This document shows positions 13,641-22,946 of a DNA stretch of 27,859 nt, piece by piece (the first letter of the stretch is position 1; the number at the start of each line of letters is the position of its first letter). The translations under genes were made by a program, and so were the position numbers. The stretch lies in assembly GCA_964384675.1 (NCBI GenBank), contig CAYLNK010000049.1:1-27859 (forward strand), read 5' to 3'. The notes under the pieces are model-generated. The model was not told the origin of the DNA. It saw nothing but the letters and a program-made list of their open reading frames with translations, and did no database searches. The DNA comes from CAYLNK01 sp964384675. Lineage in GTDB: Bacteria; Acidobacteriota; Thermoanaerobaculia; UBA5066.

Positions 13641-16607
13641 TCAGAAGAACTTCAGGAACACCAGGTTCAGCGTGACGCCGCCTTGACCGCGGTTGCGGCC
13701 GACGACCGGCGTCCCGGCGTCGAGCTGGACGATCGTCGACCACGGTCCCGGTATCTGACCCGAGATCCCGGCGCCGGCGAAGCTCGCCCAGTCCAGCCCC
13801 GCGGCCGCGTCCTTCACGAAGGCGTGCTCGTAGATCCCCTCGAGCCGGAACGCCTCGCCCACCACCACCCCGTACGCCACGCGCCCCACGGCGAACTGCT
13901 CGGCGCGCAGGCTCCCGGAGCGAAAGCCGCGCAGCGAGGTGCCGCCGAAGGCTCCGAAGCCGTATTTCGAGAAGCGGTCGGTGTTGCTCGAGCCGTAATA
14001 CGCGGCCGAGGAGCGGATCCGCTGGAAGCTCGGGAGGTGGAAGTCCTTGGCGAGCTGCGCCGACCACGTGCTGAACTGGTCCTTGCCCGGGTCGTAGTCG
14101 GGGTTGCCGGCGTAGCCCCAGGCCTGCCAGTCGGAGCGCCTGCTCCATTGGTACCGGGCCGAGAACGCCCAGCCCTGGACGTCCCAGATCGCGGTGGCGC
14201 CGAGGCGGGTGACCCAGTGGTTCGACGGAATCGCGAAATCGGGGCTGGTCTTGTCCGTCTCTTCCGAGAAGTCGCGGTGCGTCACGCCGAGCGTCGCCGA
14301 CAGCTTGACGTGCCGCCCGACCGGCGTCCCGAGGTTGACGTTCCCGGCGAACGATCGCTGCTTCACCAGCTGGGCGTCATCCTGGACGCCGTCCCGGTAC
14401 ACCACGTCGGAGCCCTTCACCGCGATCCCGAAGACGTCGCCGCCCAGGTCGAAGCGTGTCCCGAACAGCTTCGGCTCGTTGAACGAGGCGGCCAGGAGGA
14501 CGCCGCCGAAGAAGACCTGCACCTGCTGGTGGCGCTTCCTGAAGTCGAGGTCGATGTAGTAGACGCCCAGGAGCGGCAGCGGGTAGTCGAGCGAGGAGTC
14601 GTAGAAGACGCCGCCCAGCCCGAACAGCTGGGCCGTCTTGGCGTCCTCGACGACGACGCGGTCCCCGCCCTTGGTCTTCTCGAGGTAGCGGACCCCCTTG
14701 TCCGTGTCTCGGACCATCACGTCCTTCGAGGCGTACGACGCCTTCTTCAGCGCGTCGTAGTCGGCCGGGTCGAGGCGCACCTCGGAGAGCACGGTCTCCC
14801 GCTCGATGACCGTCGTCCGCGAGAACGTCCGGAGGATCCACTGGCTGCGCGCCCGGGTGGGGAACCGGAGCGGCTCGCCGCCGTCGGTCGCCGGGACCAG
14901 GCCGAAGTCGGACGTCTCGTCGACCGACTGAACCTCTCCCACCAGGTTGAGCTGCCGGGTGACGGTTCGGATCAACGCGAAGTCGGACTTCGAGACGTAG
15001 ACGCGGCCGTCGTAGAGCGGCCGATCCGAGGCCGTCACCTTCGGTGAGAACGCGAGCACGTAGCAGCGCGTCCCGTCGACGGTGTCCTCGTCGCGCAGCT
15101 CGTACCGGTAGGCGTCGTTGAACGTGAGAGAGAGGGGGAGCTCGGACACCTTCTCCGGCTGCACCAGCGGCAGCTCCGGGATCTTCTTCCCGCGCCAGCG
15201 CACGCCGTTGAAGTACGCCTCGCTCCAGGCCCAGTCGTAGCCCTTCGCCGGCTCGAAGAAGAAGAGGCCGGCGAGAGTCAGGTCGAGCGTGTTGTTGAGG
15301 TCGGCGAAGCGGAAGCGGATGGACGTGGAGTTCCGCGCCACGAAACGGGACCAGCGCGCGTCCCGCCTGGCCCGCCAGGCCTGGTGGCGCGCGAGGACCT
15401 CGTCGGCGGTGAGGCCACGTTCCGCGCTCACCCCGACGCGCGCCTTCGTCTCCTCGACCGGACTCTTCTCGCGTGCCGTGAGGCGCACGGCGACCGGGCC
15501 CGACGCGGTGGAGACGGAGAGGACCGTGGGTCCGGCGGTCTTCGGGACGTCGAAGCGCTTCGACCGGCCCGTCGCGAGCTCCACGACCTCGGCCGCGCTG
15601 TACGACGGCGCGTCGAGCTGGAGCGAGACCGGCCCTCGGGCCGGAGCCCCGGACTCGTCGACGCCCGGCACCAGGACGATGCCGCCGAGGTCGGTGCCCG
15701 CCACGAGCCGGGCCACCGCGAGGACACGTCCGTCGGGCGTGCGTGCGGCCGCGGTCCGGCCGTCCCGGCTGAAGTCGCCCGTGAGGAGCGCGCCGAGCCG
15801 GTCGAGAGCCGCGTCCCGCTCCGGAGAGGAGTCCAGAGGCGAGGCGACCGCCGGCGCGTCAACGGCGGCGAGGCGCGCGGCGAAGGCGAGGAGCGCCTCC
15901 GGGCCCGCGAGGCGGGGCGCCCTCACGAAGAGCGGCCGCCCGAACGCGATCTGGTCGGCCGCGGCCCGCAGGGCGTCCGCCGGCGTGGCCGTCTCGAGGA
16001 GCTCGAGGCCGATCTCGTCGACGTACGCGGCCCGGGACTCGTCCAGGAACGCGCCAGCCGCCTTCGGGAAGAGGGCCCCCGGGCTCGCCTCACGGAAGAC
16101 GGCGGCGATGCGGGCGCCGGGGCTCTGGGCCCGGATCTCGGCGGCCACGCGCTTGAGCACGAAGCTGCGTGCCGGGGAGTCGCCGGCGAGGTCCGGGAAG
16201 ACGAGCACGAAGAGGTCGGCGTCCCGCCCCGACAGGAGGAGGCGCCCGAGCCCAGGGTAGAGCGTCTCGGCGGTGGCCGCCTCCGCGCCGCGGGCGTCGG
16301 TCGGGACCGGGACCTCGGCGAGCGTGATCGAGAGGCCGAATCGTTTCCCGGCTCGATGCGCCGCGGCGGCCCGAGAGGCGGCCGCGCGCGCATCCTCCCC
16401 GGCGACGTTCGCCGGGGCGACCTCGAGGAGCAGCCCCGGCGCGTTGACGGAAAGGGGTGCGGGCGCCGCGCCGTCGAGCGCGGCCAGCCGCAGGTCTCCC
16501 GGCGCGACGACGATCCAGGGGGCCAGGTACGTCCGCGGTGACTCGGCGGCGATGGAGGCGAACGGGAGGATCAGGGCAGCGACGGCGATCCGGCAAAGAC
16601 GGTGCAT
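13641..16607 (-). CDS. Large outer-membrane protein: Omp85-like C-terminal barrel fused to LolA/MucB-like and barrel-type N-terminal domains
   Basis: This 988-residue protein (ATG at 16607) starts with a signal peptide (MHRLCRIAVAALILPFASIAA). Residues ~25-300 alternate hydrophobic strands and Ala-rich helices, as in a TIM-barrel-like fold. Residues ~300-380 look like a beta-sandwich. Residues ~390-680 are strand-rich with DGTRCYVLAFSPK and DGRVYVSKSDFALIRTV, resembling LolA/MucB-type domains. From ~690 amphipathic strands form a probable outer-membrane barrel ending FLKFF. Within it GGTSLRGFRSG (LRGF at 892-895) matches the VRGF/LRGY lid-loop motif of Omp85 proteins; no POTRA domain was recognised. 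A GTG at 16628 would add seven residues. TACAAT lies 8 nt before the ATG. Function unknown; insertion or secretion of surface material is the natural guess. Confidence 0.75.
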   Translation of the reverse strand: MHRLCRIAVAALILPFASIAAESPRTYLAPWIVVAPGDLRLAALDGAAPAPLSVNAPGLLLEVAPANVAGEDARAAASRAAAAHRAGKRFGLSITLAEVPVPTDARGAEAATAETLYPGLGRLLLSGRDADLFVLVFPDLAGDSPARSFVLKRVAAEIRAQSPGARIAAVFREASPGALFPKAAGAFLDESRAAYVDEIGLELLETATPADALRAAADQIAFGRPLFVRAPRLAGPEALLAFAARLAAVDAPAVASPLDSSPERDAALDRLGALLTGDFSRDGRTAAARTPDGRVLAVARLVAGTDLGGIVLVPGVDESGAPARGPVSLQLDAPSYSAAEVVELATGRSKRFDVPKTAGPTVLSVSTASGPVAVRLTAREKSPVEETKARVGVSAERGLTADEVLARHQAWRARRDARWSRFVARNSTSIRFRFADLNNTLDLTLAGLFFFEPAKGYDWAWSEAYFNGVRWRGKKIPELPLVQPEKVSELPLSLTFNDAYRYELRDEDTVDGTRCYVLAFSPKVTASDRPLYDGRVYVSKSDFALIRTVTRQLNLVGEVQSVDETSDFGLVPATDGGEPLRFPTRARSQWILRTFSRTTVIERETVLSEVRLDPADYDALKKASYASKDVMVRDTDKGVRYLEKTKGGDRVVVEDAKTAQLFGLGGVFYDSSLDYPLPLLGVYYIDLDFRKRHQQVQVFFGGVLLAASFNEPKLFGTRFDLGGDVFGIAVKGSDVVYRDGVQDDAQLVKQRSFAGNVNLGTPVGRHVKLSATLGVTHRDFSEETDKTSPDFAIPSNHWVTRLGATAIWDVQGWAFSARYQWSRRSDWQAWGYAGNPDYDPGKDQFSTWSAQLAKDFHLPSFQRIRSSAAYYGSSNTDRFSKYGFGAFGGTSLRGFRSGSLRAEQFAVGRVAYGVVVGEAFRLEGIYEHAFVKDAAAGLDWASFAGAGISGQIPGPWSTIVQLDAGTPVVGRNRGQGGVTLNLVFLKFF

Positions 16608-16615
16608 CGCCTGCG

Positions 16616-16621
16616 ATTGTA
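16616..16621 (-). promoter_or_regulatory. TACAAT -10-like hexamer before the outer-membrane fusion gene
   Basis: On the minus strand TACAAT (16621-16616) precedes the ATG at 16607 by 8 nt (CGCAGGCG, which includes a weak AGG). It is the same arrangement as before three other starts in this window. No -35 match was found, so transcript start and leader length are uncertain. Confidence 0.4.
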
Positions 16622-16647
16622 GGGACACCCGGGATCGCGCCCCCGAG

Positions 16648-17136
16648 CTACTCGTCCGGAAGGGTCAGGAGCGTCGCACCGAACCAGGCCCCGAGAGAAA
16701 GGAACGAGAGCAGGAGCACGGCCCCGGCGAAGGCGACCAGGGCTCCCGGAGCGTCCGATCCGTCCAGCTCACGGAGCACGGCCGCCGTGGCCAGCACGCT
16801 GCCGAGGAGGAAGGCGCCGGCCTGGAAGGCGAGCAGCTTCTTGGGAGGCCGCGTGAGGAGCTTCCTCTCGGCGAAGGAGGTGGCTCCGAGGAGGAGCAGA
16901 GGAAGCGCGGCAACGCCGACGAGCCAGAAGAGGAGCATGTCGCCCGCGGTTCCTTCACGAAGCCCGGCGTCGCCGAGGTGTCGGACCGCGCCCGTGGCGA
17001 CGGCCGTCGTCTGGGCGGCCAGGAACAAGACCACGCCGCCCCGCCATCGCTCCAGAGCCGACGCGCGGGTCAGCGGCAACGAGCCCCCTCCGGTCGGGAG
17101 CGCCGGGATCGGCCGGAGGATGGGTGTCGCGCTCAT
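16648..17136 (-). CDS. Small integral membrane protein, unknown function
   Basis: This 162-residue protein is not recognised. It has about four hydrophobic segments: residues ~33-50, ~66-87 (MLLFWLVGVAALPLLLLGA), ~99-121 and ~130-157. The basic stretch ERKLLTRPPKK between segments two and three is probably cytoplasmic. The hydrophobic pattern makes it a real gene rather than a frame shadow. ATG at 17136 has only a distant GAGGG upstream, so initiation is uncertain. It follows the recA terminator and precedes the outer-membrane fusion gene by 40 nt on the same strand, so the two may be co-transcribed. No functional link can be shown. Confidence 0.65.
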   Translation of the reverse strand: MSATPILRPIPALPTGGGSLPLTRASALERWRGGVVLFLAAQTTAVATGAVRHLGDAGLREGTAGDMLLFWLVGVAALPLLLLGATSFAERKLLTRPPKKLLAFQAGAFLLGSVLATAAVLRELDGSDAPGALVAFAGAVLLLSFLSLGAWFGATLLTLPDE

Positions 17137-17191
17137 ACAACGTCAGACGACCCTCGTACGGATCGGTTGACACGAACGTTTCCCGGAGGAG

Positions 17192-17237
17192 GCGGGGCGA
17201 GCATTCCGGCACGGTTGTTCCGGAACGCACGCCCCGC
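17192..17237 (-). terminator. Hairpin terminator after recA
   Basis: Arms 17192-17209 and 17220-17237 are 18 nt each and pair at 16 positions around a 10-nt loop, starting 7 nt after the recA stop. No T tract follows on the minus strand. Placement and strength suggest it ends recA transcription. Confidence 0.7.
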
Positions 17238-17244
17238 GCTTCGT

Positions 17245-18303
<1,059 letters not shown>

Positions 18304-18459
18304 TCGTTCCTCGCTTCTCGCGCCCGGGATGGGCGCGGTGTTTCCTTACAATCGCTTCGGTCGAGCGTTCCGGCTTCGTGACGCGGGGTCACACGAGGGA
18401 GCGCCGGCGAGCGAAAGACAGAGAGCAGGCCGGCGCCGCGGCCGCTCCGGAAGGACGTC
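18304..18459. promoter_or_regulatory. Divergent recA/pgpA promoter region with GTGAC palindrome
   Basis: This 156-bp region feeds recA (minus) and the pgpA operon (plus). On the plus strand TACAAT at 18347-18352 is a -10-like hexamer without a clear -35. Downstream, GTGAC-GCGGG-GTCAC at 18378-18392 is a perfect 5-bp inverted repeat with a 5-bp spacer, an operator-sized site. The pgpA start is preceded by GGAAGGA. Assigning these sites to a regulator is not possible from one copy. Confidence 0.4.
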
Positions 18460-19014
18460 TTGGAACCTAGCGCCCCGCACCTCAAAACTCAAGGCCCGTT
18501 CACGGCGTGGCCCGGAGCGTTCCGCAAGGCCCCCGTCTCGGTGGCGCTGGCCACCTGGTTCGGGACGGGTTTCCTGCCGATCGCGCCGGGGACGTGGGGG
18601 AGCGCGGCGGCGATCCCCTTCGTGGAGCTGTCGTACCGTCTCCTCGGTCTGGCCGGGATCGCCCTCTTCGCGCTCGCGGTCGGCGCGGCCGGCGTCGTCG
18701 CCGCCGGACGGGCCGCCCGCGCCCGCGGCATCGAGGACCCGTCCGAGGTGGTGATCGACGAGGTGGCCGGGCAGGCGCTGGCGCTCCTCGGCGTCTACGC
18801 GTTCTGCCCGATGACCCATCGCTCGCCGGTGTTCCTTTCGATGGTGGTCCTCGCCTTCCTCGTGTTCCGTGTGGTGGACGTCGTCAAGCCAGGTCCGGTC
18901 GGGGCGATGGAGCGTCTCCCGGGCGGGCTCGGCGTGATGGCGGACGACCTCCTGGGCGGGCTGCTGACGGGGATCGCCCTGGGAGCCGTCTGCCTGCTCC
19001 TCTGGCGCCAGTGA
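18460..19014 (+). CDS. pgpA: Phosphatidylglycerophosphatase A
   Basis: This 184-residue membrane enzyme dephosphorylates phosphatidylglycerol phosphate in phospholipid synthesis. PgpA signatures are visible: GTGFLPIAPGTWGSA (residues 35-49), EVVIDEVAGQ and FRVVDVVKPGPVGAMERL followed by GGLGVMADDLLGG, together with about four hydrophobic helices. TTG at 18460 is preceded by AAGGA with 7-nt spacing. The next in-frame methionine would remove conserved sequence. The stop overlaps the murB start (GTGA). First gene of a six-gene overlapping operon. Confidence 0.93.
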   Translation: MEPSAPHLKTQGPFTAWPGAFRKAPVSVALATWFGTGFLPIAPGTWGSAAAIPFVELSYRLLGLAGIALFALAVGAAGVVAAGRAARARGIEDPSEVVIDEVAGQALALLGVYAFCPMTHRSPVFLSMVVLAFLVFRVVDVVKPGPVGAMERLPGGLGVMADDLLGGLLTGIALGAVCLLLWRQ

Positions 19015-19916
19015 TCTCGTATCCCGGTCTCGTCGTGCGCGAGAACGCGCCTCTGGCCGCGCGGACGACGCTGCGGATCGGCGGGGCCGCGCGCTGGCTC
19101 TGCGAGGCTCACGACGTGAAGGCGTTGCAGGCGGTTCTCGCCCACGCGTCCGCCGAGGGGCTTCCCCTCCTGCCGCTCGGGAAGGGATCGAACATCCTGG
19201 TCCCCGACGAGGGGTTCCCGGGCGTGGCGCTGGTGATGGCGGGGGAGCTGGCGCGCGTCGCGATCGACGGGCCGCGGGTCCGTGCCGGAGGCGGGGCGTC
19301 GCTCATGTCGCTCTCGGTGCTGGCTCGCGATGCCGGGCTCTCCGGCCTCGAGGGGCTGTCGGGGATCCCTTCGTCGTTCGGCGGGGCGGTGCGGATCAAC
19401 GCCGGAGCGTACGGGAGCGAGCTGTTCGACGTCCTCGAGTCGGTGGAGCTCGTCACACGCGCCGGCGTGCTCCGGGTTTGCCCGGCGGCGGAGGTCGCGC
19501 ACGGCTACCGCTGGACCTCGCTGATGGAGGGGGACGACCTCGTGACGGGCGGGACCATGGTCCTCGTCCCGAAGCCCGCGGAGGAGATCGACGAGCGCCT
19601 GCGCGAGGTGACCGAGAAGCGCCGGAACGCGCTTCCGAAGCAGCCGAACGCGGGCTCCATCTTCAAGAACCCGCCGGGCCGGCACGCCGGCAGGCTCCTT
19701 CAGGAATGCGGTCTGAAGGGCCGGCGCGTCGGCGGAGCGGAGGTGTCGGCGGTCCACGCCAACGTGATCGTCAACCGGGGCGGAGCGAGCGCCGCGGACG
19801 TCCGTGCGCTGATGTCGATGATGCGCGAGGCGGTCCTCGCGCGCTTCGGTGTGGAGCTGATTCCCGAGGTGGAGGTCATCGGAAGCCCGTCCCGGTCCGT
19901 AGAATCACCGGGATGA
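19011..19916 (+). CDS. murB: UDP-N-acetylenolpyruvoylglucosamine reductase
   Basis: This 301-residue flavoenzyme makes UDP-N-acetylmuramate for peptidoglycan. FAD-binding motifs are RTTLRIGGAARW (residues 18-29), LPLGKGSNILVPDEGF and GIPSSFGGAVRINAGAYG (118-135). Catalytic residues by family: Arg167 in GYR, Ser216 in GSIFKNP and Glu286 in IPEVEVIG. The architecture is the shorter class lacking the extra E. coli loop. GTG at 19011 overlaps the pgpA stop (GTGA), and the TGA at 19914 overlaps the next start (ATGA). The last ten residues run past the usual C-terminus and include the -10-like TAGAAT of the next gene. Confidence 0.95.
   Translation: MISYPGLVVRENAPLAARTTLRIGGAARWLCEAHDVKALQAVLAHASAEGLPLLPLGKGSNILVPDEGFPGVALVMAGELARVAIDGPRVRAGGGASLMSLSVLARDAGLSGLEGLSGIPSSFGGAVRINAGAYGSELFDVLESVELVTRAGVLRVCPAAEVAHGYRWTSLMEGDDLVTGGTMVLVPKPAEEIDERLREVTEKRRNALPKQPNAGSIFKNPPGRHAGRLLQECGLKGRRVGGAEVSAVHANVIVNRGGASAADVRALMSMMREAVLARFGVELIPEVEVIGSPSRSVESPG
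19900..19905 (+). promoter_or_regulatory. TAGAAT -10-like hexamer inside the end of murB
   Basis: TAGAAT at 19900-19905 lies 7 nt before the ATG at 19913. It could be an internal promoter giving a leaderless transcript of the distal operon from manC onward. No -35 match was seen, and translational coupling to murB is an alternative. Confidence 0.4.
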
Positions 19917-20989
19917 GCGCCGAACGCGGTTCCGTCCGTGTCCTGATCCTCGCCGGCGGCAGCGGCACCCGCCTCTGGCCCCGCTCCACCGAGTCGCACC
20001 CGAAGCCGTTCCTTCCCCTGGCCTCGAGCCGGCCTCTGATCCTCGAGACGTTCGAGCGCGCCCGGCAGCTGGCGGCGCATCGGGGGGTCTACGTCTCCGG
20101 CCGGAAGAGCCACGAGTCGATGATCCGCACCCAGATCCCGGACCTGCCGAAGGGAAGGCTGATCCTCGAGCCGATCCGCCGGAATACCGCGCCGGCCATC
20201 GCGCTCTCGGCCCTCGCCGCGGCCGACGAGGACCCGGAGTCGATCCTGGTGGTCCTGCCGTCCGACCCCGCCGTGCGCGACGAGCCGGGATTCCTCCGCG
20301 CGCTGCGGACCGCCATCGCCGAGGCGCGTCAGTCGCCGGCCTTCGTGACCCTCGGCGTGACGCCGACCCGCCCCGAGACCGGCTTCGGCTACCTCGAGAC
20401 CGATCCGGCCGAGGCCGGTGCGGCGGCCCGGACGGTCACCCGCTTCGTGGAGAAGCCGCCGCTCGCCGACGCCGAGCGATACGCCGCGTCGGGGCTCCAC
20501 TTCTGGAACTCCGGGATCTTCGTCTTCCGCGTCTCCCTCCTCTTCTCCGAGATGGAGCGTCTCTGCCCCGACGTGCTGGCCTCGGCGCGCCTCGCGCACG
20601 AAGCGTGGAAAGCCGGCGACGACGCCTCGTTCGACGCCGCCTTCACCGCCGCCCGCTCCATCTCGATCGACTACGCGGTGATGGAGCAGGCCGCCCGCGT
20701 CGTCACCGTGCCGTGCGACTGCGGCTGGAGCGACCTCGGCTCGTGGGAGGCGGTCTTCGAGTTCCACGGCGGGGCCGAGGACCGGAGCGTCCACGACGGA
20801 CCGGTCGTGGAGGAGGGGGGCACCGCGAACCTGATCCTGGCCTCCCCGGGCCGCACCATCCGGGTGCTCGGAGTCTCGAGCCTCGTCGTGGTCGATTCCC
20901 CGGAGGGGATCCTGGTGATGCCGCGCGGCTCGTCGGACGCTCTCCGGCGCAGCGTGGAAGCGTCGCTCGCGGAGAAGCCGAAGGGATGA
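19913..20989 (+). CDS. manC: Mannose-1-phosphate guanylyltransferase (single-domain)
   Basis: This 358-residue nucleotidyltransferase makes GDP-mannose from mannose-1-phosphate and GTP. Signature motifs are ILAGGSGTRLWPRS (residues 12-25, with the PKPF substrate motif at 31-34), LEPIRRNTAPAIALSAL, VVLPSDPAV, the FVEKPP motif of the catalytic domain, and the late CDCGWSDLGSW. The C-terminal cupin (mannose-6-phosphate isomerase) of bifunctional ManC is absent. ATG at 19913 overlaps the murB stop (ATGA) and its own TGA overlaps the moxR start. GDP-mannose would feed the glycosyltransferases encoded at the right end of the window. Confidence 0.92.
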   Translation: MSAERGSVRVLILAGGSGTRLWPRSTESHPKPFLPLASSRPLILETFERARQLAAHRGVYVSGRKSHESMIRTQIPDLPKGRLILEPIRRNTAPAIALSALAAADEDPESILVVLPSDPAVRDEPGFLRALRTAIAEARQSPAFVTLGVTPTRPETGFGYLETDPAEAGAAARTVTRFVEKPPLADAERYAASGLHFWNSGIFVFRVSLLFSEMERLCPDVLASARLAHEAWKAGDDASFDAAFTAARSISIDYAVMEQAARVVTVPCDCGWSDLGSWEAVFEFHGGAEDRSVHDGPVVEEGGTANLILASPGRTIRVLGVSSLVVVDSPEGILVMPRGSSDALRRSVEASLAEKPKG

Positions 20990-21942
20990 TCCCGGACACG
21001 GCCTCCGCGGTCCTCGCCTCCGTCGAGCGCTACGTCGCCGCCGTCCGCACGGCGTACCGCGGCCCGGGCGCGGCCGTCGAGGACGCCGTGGTCTGCCTGC
21101 TCGCGCGGGGCCACCTCCTCATCGAGGACGTGCCGGGCGTCGGGAAGACGACGCTGGCGACCGCGCTCGGACGCGCCCTCGGGGTGGGCGCCCACCGGAT
21201 GCAGTTCACGCCGGACACCTTGCCGTCCGACATCCTGGGTCTCTCGATCTACAACCCGCGAAGCCAGGAGTTCGAGTTCCATCCGGGTCCGGTCTTCACC
21301 CCGATCCTGCTGGCCGACGAGATCAACCGGGCCGCGCCGAAGACGCAGGCCGCGCTGCTCGAGGCGATGAACGAGAGAGCCGTCTCGGTCGACGGCGTCA
21401 CCCGGCCGCTGCCGGAGCCGTTCCTGGTGCTGGCGACCCAGAACCCGATCGAGTACCTGGGGACGTACCCGCTGCCCGAGTCGCAGCTCGACCGGTTCCT
21501 GATGCGCATCTCGCTCGGCTACCCCGCGCCCGCCGAGGAGAAGCGCCTGATGCGCTCCGGCGGGTCGGACCGCGTGCTGGCGGCGCTCCGCCCGGTGGTC
21601 ACGCTCTCCGAGATGAAGGAGGCGCAGGCGGCGGCGGAGCAGGTGACGGTCGCCGAGAAGCTCGTCGACTACGTCTTCGAGATCGTCGCGCGGAGCCGGA
21701 AGAGCAAGGACCTCCTCCTCGGCGTCTCCCCGCGCGGCGCCCAGGGCTTCTTCCGCGCGGTGCAGGCCCGGGCCCTGGTGGCCGGACGCCCCTACGCCAC
21801 GCCCGACGACGTCAAGCGCGTCGCGGTCGCGACCCTCTCCCATCGAGTCCTCGCGGCGGTGCCCGGCCAGGACGTGGCGGGGGGGCGGCGCGAGCGGGAC
21901 GCCATCCAGCGGATCCTCGACGACGTCCCCGTCCCGATTTGA
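20986..21942 (+). CDS. MoxR-family AAA+ ATPase
   Basis: This 318-residue AAA+ protein has Walker A VPGVGKTT (residues 49-56), Walker B ILLADEINRA (Asp111-Glu112), the NPIEYLGTYPLPESQLDRF sensor segment and a C-terminal lid with GVSPRGAQ. MoxR ATPases act as chaperone-like factors and are typically encoded beside DUF58 and transglutaminase genes, exactly as here. ATG at 20986 overlaps the manC stop (ATGA). The next gene starts with TTG inside this gene's TGA. The target is unknown; envelope maturation is the usual proposal. Confidence 0.94.
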   Translation: MIPDTASAVLASVERYVAAVRTAYRGPGAAVEDAVVCLLARGHLLIEDVPGVGKTTLATALGRALGVGAHRMQFTPDTLPSDILGLSIYNPRSQEFEFHPGPVFTPILLADEINRAAPKTQAALLEAMNERAVSVDGVTRPLPEPFLVLATQNPIEYLGTYPLPESQLDRFLMRISLGYPAPAEEKRLMRSGGSDRVLAALRPVVTLSEMKEAQAAAEQVTVAEKLVDYVFEIVARSRKSKDLLLGVSPRGAQGFFRAVQARALVAGRPYATPDDVKRVAVATLSHRVLAAVPGQDVAGGRRERDAIQRILDDVPVPI

Positions 21943-22946
21943 CCCTGCTCGAGACGCTCCGCGAGATGTTCCTGGCGCTCCCGCGCACCGGGATCCTCGT
22001 GCGGGTCACCAACATGGGCTTGGCCTTCGTCCTGATGACGCTCGTCGTGGCGGTGGGGGCCACGAACACCGGGAACAACGGCCTATACGTCCTGCTCTCC
22101 CTCTTCCTCGCGATGCTCGTGGTCTCGGGCCTCGTCTCGCGCCGGAACGTGGAGCGGCTCTCCGTGAGGCTGGACGGTCCGGGAGAGGTGTTCGCCGGGC
22201 AGCCCGTGCGCTTCCGTCTGACGATCCGGAACGCGGGGCGCCTCGCTCGTCACGCGCTCCTCGTGAAGATCGCGGGCTCGGCCGCACCGATCCTGTTCGG
22301 GCGGGTCGCCTCCCGGGAGGAGGCGGAACGTGGCGTCGACCTCGTCTTCCCGAGGCGGGGCAGGAAGCGGATCGACTCGCTCCTCGTCTACAGCGGCTAC
22401 CCGATCGGTCTCTTCCGGAAGGGACGGCTCCACCCGGTCGGGGAGGAGCGGCTCGTCTTCCCGGCCCTCTCCCGCGTCCGGGTGCCGGAGCCGGTTCCCG
22501 TGCCGGCGGAGGCGGGGGCCCCGCGCTCCGGCGCGCGAGGGCGCGGCTCCGAGATCCGCCACCTGCGCGAGGCCGGCTTCGGGGACGACCCGCGTGACGT
22601 TCACTGGCCGCAGACCGCCCGGCAGGGCCGTCTCATCGTCAAGGAGCGTGCCGCCGAGGTGGGGGACGAGGCCATCGTCGCGCTCGAGGCCGTGGGCGCG
22701 GCGAGTCCCGGCTTTCCGGAACGCTTCGAGGCAGCCGTCTCGGAGGCGGCGTCGCTCGGCCTCCAGCTCCTGGCCAGGGGCCAGCGCGTGGGCCTCGCCG
22801 CGGGAGGGCAGCTCGTCGTCCCCGCGAGCGGGCCGGGCCAGCGGCGCGCGTTGCTGACGGCCCTGGCCCTGTTGCCGGCCGGGCCGTCCACGATCCCCGT
22901 CCTCCCGCCGGGAGCGCGGGTCTATCCCGTGCGGGTGACGCCGTGA
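21939..22946 (+). CDS. DUF58 domain membrane protein
   Basis: This 335-residue protein has two N-terminal membrane segments (~25-42 and ~48-65), an extracytoplasmic beta region (GPGEVFAGQPVRFRLTIRN) and the DUF58 motif: GRGSEIRHLREAGFGDDPRD followed by VHWPQTARQGRLIVKE. The family is tied by gene neighbourhood to MoxR ATPases and transglutaminase-like proteins; its biochemical role is not settled. TTG at 21939 overlaps the moxR stop (TTGA). A downstream ATG at 21966 is the alternative start but would break the overlap pattern of this operon. The stop overlaps the next start (GTGA). Confidence 0.9.
   Translation: MTLLETLREMFLALPRTGILVRVTNMGLAFVLMTLVVAVGATNTGNNGLYVLLSLFLAMLVVSGLVSRRNVERLSVRLDGPGEVFAGQPVRFRLTIRNAGRLARHALLVKIAGSAAPILFGRVASREEAERGVDLVFPRRGRKRIDSLLVYSGYPIGLFRKGRLHPVGEERLVFPALSRVRVPEPVPVPAEAGAPRSGARGRGSEIRHLREAGFGDDPRDVHWPQTARQGRLIVKERAAEVGDEAIVALEAVGAASPGFPERFEAAVSEAASLGLQLLARGQRVGLAAGGQLVVPASGPGQRRALLTALALLPAGPSTIPVLPPGARVYPVRVTP

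Noticed and set aside
17167..17172. Plus-strand TTGACA downstream of the recA terminator region
   Set aside because: No -10-like sequence at 16-18 bp spacing and no plus-strand gene follows it.
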